Of a stretch of DNA of 40,336 nucleotides, positions 17,165-25,300 are shown piece by piece. Below the pieces are notes generated by a model, which was given only the letters and a program-made list of their open reading frames with translations, did not search any database and was not told the origin of the DNA. Within the stretch, counting starts at the first letter, position 1. The number at the start of each line of letters is the position of its first letter. The translations under genes and the position numbers were made by a program. This DNA comes from Candidatus Zipacnadia bacterium (GTDB taxonomy: Bacteria > Armatimonadota > Zipacnadia > Zipacnadales > JABUFB01), in the NCBI GenBank assembly GCA_029821745.1, contig JALGSS010000003.1, positions 1-40,336 on the forward strand, written 5' to 3'.

Positions 17165-20100
17165 TCACCTGCGAAGCAACTCGATGGCGCTGAGGATCGG
17201 CGGAGCCTGGCCGCCCTCCGCCGCCTCGAACGCCAGCACCAGTTCTTCGCGGGCGTCGACCTCAAACTCCCGCACCAGCGCCGAGAGAACCCCGCCGGCC
17301 TCGGAGGCGACGTCCACGCCCTGCAGGACGGGCTCGCCCTGTGCGTGAACGTCGAAGACGCGGCCGCCTGCGGCAGCTTCGCCCGGCTCCGCGAAATGCA
17401 GCCGCACCAGGTAGCGCGCGGTCGTCTCCGCCCCCAGGCTTACCTTCAGCGTCTGGATGCCCTCGGCGCCACTGGCGTACAGCCACGTCGCCCCACTGCC
17501 GGAGATCTCCGTTTCGTCCGCGTTGAAGCGCCAGTACCGGCCCTGCTCGGCCAACGCCACCTCGACCGGGACCTTCACGCCGGCCGGTCGGGGAAACGCT
17601 AGCCAGATGTTCCCCTCATCATCACGCTGGTCGCCCGGAGCGCCCAGGTTGAGCGATGCGCTCGCGACAGGCGTGACGGCCCCGAGGCTTGAGAACACCG
17701 CCCACTCCTCGGCGCGCTCACCAGGCGCGAGCGCAACCGTCGTCTGGAAGTTGTAAGAGCAGGTGCAGGACGCGTCGCCCGGAGGCATCAGCACCATCCC
17801 CGCAGCGATGATGGCGTTGACATAGCACCCGGCTCGCAGGCTGCCGTAGTTATGTACGCCACTGTCGTCGTCAAGCCCGTAGAGGCCCAGGGCCCCCGAC
17901 CGGAATGCGAGCAGGTTCGGCGCGCCAGAGACCGCGCCGCAGCCATATGTCCGCGACATGGACCATGGCACCGTCTGGCCGGTCAGCGGGTGCTCGCGTG
18001 TGAGCCGTTCGCCGGTGCGCAGGTCGTATGCGTAGGGTTGACCGTAGATGACGTCGCCGACTATGACGGGGAAGCGCTGCATGGGCATGTGTCCCCAAGT
18101 GAGCGTTTTGCCGGTCTCAGCGTCGTAGGCGCTCATCCGCTTGTCGCCGGTCGCGAGCAGCACACCGCTGCTGTACCGCAGGTCGCGCCGCGGCAGGATG
18201 TCCGGAGAAGTCCATAGCGCCCGTCCGTCGCGAGCTCCAAGCGCGACCATCCTGGAGAGACCGTGCATCGGGCTGCCGCGGCGCCGCAGCCGGTCAAGCT
18301 CGCCAGGGGTGAGCGCGTCGATGACGAACACGCGGTCGCCCGCAACCGCCACGGAATCGTGCATCACACCGAATTGAGGCTCCCACGTCCAGCGGGTCTC
18401 ACCGGTGGCGCTGTCCAGCGCGACCAGTGGCCCGGCCGTGCTGCCCGTGCCCAGCAGCAGGTCGCCGGCAAGCCCAAGGTAGTCCCACGTCTGCTGGCTC
18501 TCGCCATCACCGGACGAAGGCAACGTGTGGGTTGCCAGGGTCTCGCCAGTGCGGGCGTCCAGTCGCAGGCACGTGTCGCCGGTCGCCACGTAGACGGCCG
18601 CACCATCGGCCACGGCGTTGCCACCCTTGCCCGACACTGGGAAGCGTCCGGCCGCCGGCAGTTCACGGGTCCACAGCTCCCGGCCGTTGTAGGCATCTAC
18701 GGCCGTGATGCGGTACTGCCCTATGACAAACAGCCTTCCGTCCACGCACAGCGGAGCCGGTCCGCGCCAGTGCCGCGCGACCATCATGGCCGGCCCCGGC
18801 TCCCCGAACCACTGCATCTCCAGCGGCACCCGCGCGACCCGGTCCTCGGAGCTGCCCGTCCGCGCCGCATTGCCGTACTGGTGGGTCCACTGCCCGGTGC
18901 CCTCCAGCGGCGCGCGGCGAACGGTCACGGCGGTGTCGTCCGACGAAATCTCGTCTCTCGGCACCCCACCCTTGCGTAGCCAGCGGGCAACTTGGTCAGG
19001 TGAGCCGAAGGCGCCCTCGCCCGCGCACTGGATCCACGCAAGCCCGCCGCCGGGTCTGAGTATCTGATGCATCGCCCCGGCATCCTCGCCCAGTTCATCC
19101 CGCGCGTCGGCGTCCACCACAATCAGATCGGCGAAGTTCTGCGGATAGCCAAGGTCCTCGAGCGTGCCCTGATGGACTGTCACGCGCGCGCCGTAGAGGC
19201 CCGCGTCACCGAGTGCGCGCCGCGCCGCATCGGCTTGCGCAGCGTCGGCCTCGATGCACCAGACGCGCATCTGTGTCCGCCCGGCTAGCTCCGCCGCCAG
19301 CTCCCCGCCACCTGCGCCCAGGTCCACGCAGAAGCCCTCGGTCAGTGCGGTTGCGTCCAGAGCTTCGGCTGCTGCCGTCGCCGCCCGCTCATGGGTGGGC
19401 GGCTGTGCCTGTCGCAGTGTCACCTCAGCGGATGCGGCACCGGCGTCCTGGCCGAAGCACAACACCCGGCCGTCCTTCAGACTGGCCAGCAGCTGCCCGT
19501 CCACAGCGGCCAGCCCGCGGACGTGTGAGTCCACGTTGGTCTGCCAGAGCACCGAGCCGTCAGTGGCGGAGATCGCCGTCACCTCGTCCCGGCCGCCCAC
19601 GAAGAGCGTGTCCGCGGCCATGATCATCTCGTAGACCCGGCCGTGGTCGGTGGACCAGAGCTGGCACTCCTCCGGCTTGTCTCCCTCCAGAAGCCGATCG
19701 AAGTCATGCGCGGTGACCGTTCCGCCACCGGACGCGTAAAGGATGTCGTCTCGGACGACCGCGTTGAGCTTGCCGAGGAACTCCCAGATCACGTTTCCGC
19801 TCTCGGCGTCAATCCCCGCCATGCCATCCTTCGGCCAGGGATCGTGCTCGCCCATCTCCACGTCCATATCGCCACCGGGCCGCGCACGCCAGCCGAACAC
19901 CATGTCCGAGGCGGCGAAAAGTCGTGTCCCTCCCCAGCGGTCGGCCCATCGGTTAGGGCCGGGGTTGTAGTACTGCAACTCGCCGGTAGTGAGATCGAAG
20001 GCCGCGGCAACATTCCGGCCGGTCGGCACAAAGAGCTGGTCGGCGTCGGCGACCAGGTAGCCCTGCGGCGACACGCCACTGAACGCCTTTGACGGAGGGT

Positions 20101-20776
20101 GCGGCTGCCGCAGATAGAGCCGACCGCTGGTGGAGTTGCGCCACAACACACTCCCGTCCTCAGCATCCAGCGCGTAGATGTACACGCCGTCGCTGGACCA
20201 CATCCCGGCGGTGAAGTAGGCCACTCCGTCCCGCACGATTACCCCTGAGCGCGGCGGATGGTGGGAGATGAGCTGCCCGTTCCCCATGAGCATGCGCCGG
20301 CTCGGCCCGCCGTAGAAGCGCCAGACAAGCGCGCCGTCGTCCGCGTTGAGGCAGTAGATATGCCCGTCATCGGAGGCGACGTAGACGCGGCCGTCGTGGA
20401 GCATCGGCGCGAACCGGATCGGGCCCCCGGTGAAGAAGCTCCAGCGCTCGCGTCCCGAGGTCAAGTGCAGCGCGCGGACCGCGTGATCCGAGGATGAGCC
20501 GAAGAACACCGTGTCGTCAGCCACGGCCACTTGATACGCGTAGTCGAAGGCCATCCGGTTCAGCTCCCGACCCGGCTCAGGCCACGCCGGGCGGGGCTCA
20601 TGGCGGGGCACGTGGGTCCACTGAAGCGCCAAAGGCGTCGCCACCTGTGCGTCGGTCAGGCCGCTACGGGCCGCGTCATGCCGATAGGTGCTCCAGTCCT
20701 GCGCGTGGCAGACGGCTGCGAGCATGATTGCTGCGCTCAGATGCAACGCGAGCATGGTCCGGGCGGTGCAATGCAT
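17165..20776 (-). CDS. PQQ-like beta-propeller protein with an embedded SAM-methyltransferase domain
   Basis: The ATG at 20776 opens a signal peptide (MLALHLSAAIMLAAVCHAQ) and GAGAGGGG lies upstream; the track start at 20971 adds 65 unlikely residues. Mature protein: a PQQ-like propeller at about 27-445 with blades such as RVYVASDDGHIYCLNADDG; a class I methyltransferase fold at about 470-625 (VDLGAGGGE at 484-492, acidic strand-2 end CIEAD at 507-511, LIVVDAD, and the LRPGGGLAWIQ loop); a second propeller at about 628-1010; and a C-terminal malectin-like beta domain (ARYLVRLHFAEPGE). Propellers usually bind or scaffold. A SAM enzyme outside the cytoplasm would lack cofactor, so the middle domain may be degenerate or bind something else. 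The gene is flanked by TIR elements on both sides. Confidence 0.9.
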   Translation of the reverse strand: MHCTARTMLALHLSAAIMLAAVCHAQDWSTYRHDAARSGLTDAQVATPLALQWTHVPRHEPRPAWPEPGRELNRMAFDYAYQVAVADDTVFFGSSSDHAVRALHLTSGRERWSFFTGGPIRFAPMLHDGRVYVASDDGHIYCLNADDGALVWRFYGGPSRRMLMGNGQLISHHPPRSGVIVRDGVAYFTAGMWSSDGVYIYALDAEDGSVLWRNSTSGRLYLRQPHPPSKAFSGVSPQGYLVADADQLFVPTGRNVAAAFDLTTGELQYYNPGPNRWADRWGGTRLFAASDMVFGWRARPGGDMDVEMGEHDPWPKDGMAGIDAESGNVIWEFLGKLNAVVRDDILYASGGGTVTAHDFDRLLEGDKPEECQLWSTDHGRVYEMIMAADTLFVGGRDEVTAISATDGSVLWQTNVDSHVRGLAAVDGQLLASLKDGRVLCFGQDAGAASAEVTLRQAQPPTHERAATAAAEALDATALTEGFCVDLGAGGGELAAELAGRTQMRVWCIEADAAQADAARRALGDAGLYGARVTVHQGTLEDLGYPQNFADLIVVDADARDELGEDAGAMHQILRPGGGLAWIQCAGEGAFGSPDQVARWLRKGGVPRDEISSDDTAVTVRRAPLEGTGQWTHQYGNAARTGSSEDRVARVPLEMQWFGEPGPAMMVARHWRGPAPLCVDGRLFVIGQYRITAVDAYNGRELWTRELPAAGRFPVSGKGGNAVADGAAVYVATGDTCLRLDARTGETLATHTLPSSGDGESQQTWDYLGLAGDLLLGTGSTAGPLVALDSATGETRWTWEPQFGVMHDSVAVAGDRVFVIDALTPGELDRLRRRGSPMHGLSRMVALGARDGRALWTSPDILPRRDLRYSSGVLLATGDKRMSAYDAETGKTLTWGHMPMQRFPVIVGDVIYGQPYAYDLRTGERLTREHPLTGQTVPWSMSRTYGCGAVSGAPNLLAFRSGALGLYGLDDDSGVHNYGSLRAGCYVNAIIAAGMVLMPPGDASCTCSYNFQTTVALAPGERAEEWAVFSSLGAVTPVASASLNLGAPGDQRDDEGNIWLAFPRPAGVKVPVEVALAEQGRYWRFNADETEISGSGATWLYASGAEGIQTLKVSLGAETTARYLVRLHFAEPGEAAAGGRVFDVHAQGEPVLQGVDVASEAGGVLSALVREFEVDAREELVLAFEAAEGGQAPPILSAIELLRR

Positions 20777-21043
20777 GGTCAGTAGTGCCCCTCTCACTTC
20801 GACGCAGAGAAACGGTGCAGGTCCGGCTTGCTTGACGACTGTCTTCGCCGGCGACGACTGAGACTTCATGTGACCACCCGTCGCGGTCCGACATCCGGGG
20901 TCAGTACAGGTGCGCCTCTGCCTGCGGTTGCCGTAGAGCGCCTTCCTGGATGCCGTCGATCGGCTCGGCATGGTCTTCGCCGCGTCCGGGTCTGTCCCCT
21001 GCGCCGTGGCCGAGAGCAGGCCAGCCAGAACACTGTATAGGAA
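20777..21043. other. Non-coding stretch upstream of the propeller gene
   Basis: Contains the ribosome-binding site of the minus-strand propeller gene near its start. Beyond that I see no gene, no clear promoter boxes and no repeat until the MITE at 21044. Open frames crossing it are extensions of neighbouring frames. Confidence 0.4.
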
Positions 21044-21123
21044 CCTGTCCTTCCCGAAAACCCCATCTGGCTGGCACGTAGTCCTGGGATCGGCGTCCAG
21101 ATGGGGTTTTCGGGAAGGACAGG
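21044..21123. mobile_element. 80-bp MITE-like hairpin element with perfect 27-bp arms
   Basis: Arms 21044-21070 and 21097-21123 are exact inverted repeats beginning CCTGTCCTTCCCGAAAACCC, around a 26-nt centre. The arm sequence recurs at 16810 and, diverged, at 16511 and 17141, so it is a dispersed terminal repeat and not a chance hairpin. It sits 50 bp before the TIR gene and would fold strongly in RNA, so it could also act as a transcription barrier between the divergent genes. Confidence 0.75.
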
Positions 21124-21173
21124 ATCATGAAAAGGCTGGACCGTGTTTTGTGAGTCTGGCTGAGGGGCACGCA

Positions 21174-21698
21174 ATGCTAGGGGACGCAGGGAAGGAGAGC
21201 ATTAGGTCTGACGTCCTTGACACAGCACTGTATTGGGCCCTGCACACTCCGTATCACCTTCGACTGGCCGGGCGAGAACTGGAGGCGGCAGGGCTACTGG
21301 CGGATGAACACTTCATCAGGCTACGACAACGTCTGGGCATCTCGATGGACCATCTCTGCTACAGCAATCAGGACAGGCATCTTGTCGAGGAGGTGAAGCA
21401 AGCCACAGAGGCGGGGGGCATTCTCGGATACTCTTTCGATGTGACACACCTGCGTGGTGGTGAGTTCTGGACCTCGGCGATGAGGGCGTCTATTGCTGAA
21501 GCAGACCGTTTCCATCTGCTCTGGTCATCGAATTCGATGAGTTCGGACTACGTCAGGGAGCAATGTGAGTATGCTCTATCACTAGACCGCCCCAACTTCA
21601 TCCTCCCCTCTTGCATCGAGGAATCGATTCCTCCCCCCCCAGAGCTACTGCACTTGTTGGCTCGTGCATATCCCGGCGCACCATCCGAAGCTGAATGA
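21174..21698 (+). CDS. TIR-domain protein, 174 aa
   Basis: The start at the ATG at 21174 is supported by GAGGGG 6 nt upstream; the longer track frame runs through the MITE. Residues 1-55 are helical (LRLAGRELEAAGLLADEH). From about residue 60 the protein follows a TIR fold: CYSNQDRHLVEEVKQA (usually SYSxxD), FDVTHLRGGEFWTSAM with the box-2-like LRGGE, IAEADRFHLLWSSN, and YVREQCEYAL, which has the glutamate and tyrosine spacing of the conserved helix. Bacterial TIR domains often cleave NAD+ in phage defence; others act in signalling. The first strand is altered (LCYS) and no sensor domain is attached, so it may be a standalone effector or a fragment of a larger gene cut by the MITE. Confidence 0.7.
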   Translation: MLGDAGKESIRSDVLDTALYWALHTPYHLRLAGRELEAAGLLADEHFIRLRQRLGISMDHLCYSNQDRHLVEEVKQATEAGGILGYSFDVTHLRGGEFWTSAMRASIAEADRFHLLWSSNSMSSDYVREQCEYALSLDRPNFILPSCIEESIPPPPELLHLLARAYPGAPSEAE

Positions 21699-22031
21699 CT
21701 GCCTAGCCGTGGCGGCATGCACAGTCTGACAAGCCGTTTGGCGGGTGGCGTTTGTGGACCCCGCCGGTTGGGGGGCGATGAACTCAGCATTCTGCCGCTA
21801 CTGCCTTGGTCGATTAGGCTCGTGCATTTCGCTGGATTGCCCCTCAGGGAAACCCATACGCCTCAGCCGAGATTCAGCCCCTCACGCAGCAATTCCCCCG
21901 CGCCATTGCCTCCGTTCTCTGGTCAGAAGTAGCATGATCATCCCCCCATGCCTGCCCATATCCCTCCGCGCCCCTTCCTCCCAGAACGCCCATACAAGCC
22001 CCTCATGACCCCATCCCGCACTACCCAAACT
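21699..22031. other. Non-coding stretch after the TIR gene
   Basis: No supportable gene on either strand. The last 80 bp are C-rich and share scattered runs (CCCTCC, CCCCTTCC, CAGA) with 37220-37298, which precedes the second copy of the repeat that follows here. This suggests one longer decayed element present twice. Confidence 0.35.
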
Positions 22032-22072
22032 CGCCCAAATAGTGGTTCTGTATGACCTTGGGGTGGGGAGCC
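22032..22072. repeat. 41-bp repeat, copy 1 (second copy 37299-37339)
   Basis: Contains AGTGGTTCTGTATGACCTTG followed by GGGTGG and matches 37299-37339 at 37 of 41 positions. Here it directly follows, on the minus strand, the end of a large serine recombinase scrap, so it may mark the terminus of a recombinase-carrying element. Confidence 0.6.
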
Positions 22073-22295
22073 AATCAGAACGACCACGCCCTTCTGCCAA
22101 CCAGCAGAAGGGTTTTGTGTATGTACCCCTTAGCCTCTCGCCGTCGTAGGTGCAGCTCGATAGTAGGATATCGAGCTGCTTCCTGCGCTCCGTTGCCTCC
22201 TGCTCAAGCCGCAAACCGTGGGCCTTCGCGGCCAGTTCGAGGATGCAAAATCCCTCCTCAAAACAGCACTGATTGGCCTGTTCATGGGCTCTCAT
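22071..22295 (-). pseudogene. C-terminal scrap of a large serine recombinase
   Basis: The minus-strand frame reads ILELAAKAHGLRLEQEATER, then LDILLSSCTYDG and GTYTKPFCWLAEGR. This is the pattern of the extreme C-terminus of zinc-ribbon large serine recombinases (helix, 'LLLSNCT-DG', 'KPFDLLAEG'). The catalytic and zinc-ribbon domains are missing upstream, where the end of the 22346-26791 gene follows. It is a leftover of an integrative element and not a working gene. Confidence 0.55.
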
Positions 22296-22345
22296 CTTTC
22301 TGCGGCCAAGCGGCACGGCGACCATCGCCGTTGTCTGTTGCGTGG

Positions 22346-25300
22346 TTAGCCTGGCAGGCTGATCACCACGAGCCGGTTCGGCTCGCAGGTCACGGCCACG
22401 ATGTCATCATGCCCGTCGCCATCCACGTCGGCAACGACCATGTCGCGCAAGCGCGCGCCCAGATCGTGGTGGCCAATCAGTCGACCGTCCGGGGTGACGA
22501 TGAAGACCTGCCCGTCCTTGCAGCCGGCAGCGAGCACCGGCGTCGCGCCCTCGTCGCGCACCAGCGCGGTGTGCGTGATCGCGCTCGAGAGTGGCATCCC
22601 CCACGCCTTCTCGCCCGCTTGGTCGAAGGCGCACAGGTAGCCGCTGTCAGAGCCGACCGCGACCACGCCGGGCAGGACCGTCAGCGAGCGGATCGGGCGC
22701 GTGAGGTTATTCGACCACAACGGCACAGTATGCTCCGAGTCGGTCTCCCACGCGCGGACATCACCACGATTGTTGCCACCGAACGCGGTCAGGTTGCCGT
22801 CGCCATCGAGGTCGCCCACAGCGATCGCGGGCAGCGCGGTGCACCACGAACCGTTGCGGTAGCGCTTGACCACCTCGCCCGCAGCGTCGAGTATCCACAG
22901 CGTCTCCGCCGATGATGTCAGGCCGTTGCCCGCCAGCACGAGGTTGCGTCCGTCGCCGAAGAAGTCGGCGGTGGTGATGGTGGTGCAAATCCCGTGGTCG
23001 GTGCGGTAGCGCCACAACTCCTCGCCCGCCGCGTCGTAGCAGTGCAGGTGCATGTTGCCCACGCCCATGAGCACCTCGGGGATGCCATCCCCGGTGATGT
23101 CGTCGGCGTAGATTCGGCGCACCTTCGAGCTGCCCAGCGTCCAATAGGGCCAGATGGGCTTGCCGAACTCGATACGGTCATGCCAGCGCTCGGACAGGTC
23201 GGCGTTGAGCGCGTAGACCTGCTCATCGTCCGAGCCCACCAGCAACTCCTCGTCGTTGTCGCCGTCCAGATCCGCCGCCTCCAGCGCGTGCACCGGTCCG
23301 TCGGTGAGCATCTCGCTTGCCGTCTGTCCAGCGGCGTCCCACGTCGTAACCATGCCGTCGAGATCGCCCACCGCCAGCCGCACGCCCTCACCTCCGTGAA
23401 CCATCTCTACCGACAGTGGCGAGGCGGCCAGATCGGCGGTCCACGCCTCGCTCAGCGGCGGCGCGGCGGCCCATGGGAGCCGGCCCTCCGCGCCTGTGGC
23501 GGACGTGGCGTCCCACGCTCCCTGCAGGGCCGCGCGGACCGCTTCGGGGTGCGCGCAGGTTCCTTCGGCGAGGTCAGTACCGCCCACGCTTGCGGCGGCC
23601 TGGCACAGCAGTACCCGCGTGGGGGAGACGAGGAACATCATGCCTGACGCCTGCACCGCGCCCGCCTGCGCCTCGGTGCCCTCGAGCGCCGCGCCGACCA
23701 TGGCCAGTTCGCCGTCGGAGCGGATCAGCGTGGCGTGGTCAGTCAGTCGGCGCAGTTCGACTGATCGCTGCGGGTCCTTGGTGGCGTAGAAGAGGTTCTG
23801 GAAGCAGGCTGCCTGGCCGGGCTCGAGCGTCGCGTTCATGGACTGCTCGAGGATGTTGAGATACTGGTCGCGGTGGCGGTTGAGGGGCAGGTACTGCCCC
23901 AGCGTTTCGTGGTCGCGGTCCAGCGAGACGGGCACGTTCTCGGGGAAGACCAGACGAAAGCGGTTTGGGCGGACGATCGGGTCGCCTGCGGTGCTCGGGG
24001 GCGCGAGGTTCAGTTCGCGGATCGCCATGTAGTAGTTGTCCGAGCGCTCGTTCCTGCCCACTGCGGTGAAGCGGACCTTGTGCTCGCCGGCCGCCAGCTC
24101 CAGCGTGCCAAGCCGGCGGGCGGTGACCTCGGGCATGCCGGCGCGGTACAGATCAATTGGCTCGCCGAAGGGCTCCCCGTCCACCGACACCCGGACGATG
24201 CCGCGACCGGTGTAGTCGAGCGTGGACACGGTCATCGCATACTCGCCGGCGTTCTCGATACTGACGGTCATCTCCAGCCAGTCGCCCTGCTCGTCGGTGC
24301 GGCATAGGAGCGCGTCGAAGGCCCTCATGTTGTAGTAGTACTTGCCCGAGGAGTCGGTGACGGCGTCCTCCAGCGACGCGGCAGACCATACGTAGCCATG
24401 CCGCCGCACCTCGTCCTGCTGGCACTCGAGCAGGCCGGTTGTGAGCGTCGGCCCGCCTAGGCTGCGCCAGCCGTCCACGAAGGAGTAGTCGCCCGGCTCC
24501 CGCGCGACCATCTCGTCGAGCACGAAGGTCCACGCGTTCGGCTGCCAGAGGGTGTGGCGCGTCCAATCGCACCCGTTGTACAGGGGCAGGCGCGTGGCGG
24601 TGTAGGCCCATCCCTCGCCCTCCGACGAGCGCATCACCTCGGCCGACTGGGGCGGGATGGACTCGCCCAGCCCGCCGCGCGCGATGGTAACCGCGTTGTG
24701 GAAGCTCATCGTCGGCCCGTTGAAGATGTCGATCTCGCACAGCCAGCGGCGCCCGTTTGCCGAGAACTCGCCGAAAGTGTTGGCGTCATCGTAGGAGTGG
24801 CTGCCGCCCGCAGTGCCGTCCATCATCAGGTACTCGTCGGCCGGGTCGAATCCCTCGCGGAAGGTCAGCTTGTCGAAGGCGCGCGCAAAGTCCACTCCCT
24901 CGGTGTTGTGCAGGCTCACATGGAAGAAGCGGTCGTCTGCCGGGATGACGGTGAGCCCGAAGTGGTCCTCGGGCGCGGCCGGCGCTATGCCCACGTCGAA
25001 TCCGCGCAGATATTCGTCGGTGGTGGTCCCGAGCGGCTGGCGCTGGTTGATCATGAACAGGTAGCGCGGATCGTCCAGCTTCCAGGCCAGCTTCGAGAAG
25101 ATGCTGGTGGGGTGGTCGCCGCTGCTGGTGTCGCCGAGCATGACCGTCTGGCCCATGTTGTTGCAGATGGCGATGCAGCGCTCGCCCATCTGGCGCGCGC
25201 GACCGGAGGCGAAGAACTCCTCCGACCACTCCGGCTCCTGGAAGGCGATGTCCAGCGTGTTGTCCATGCTCCCACCCAGTCCGTGCTGGGACAGCGAGTC

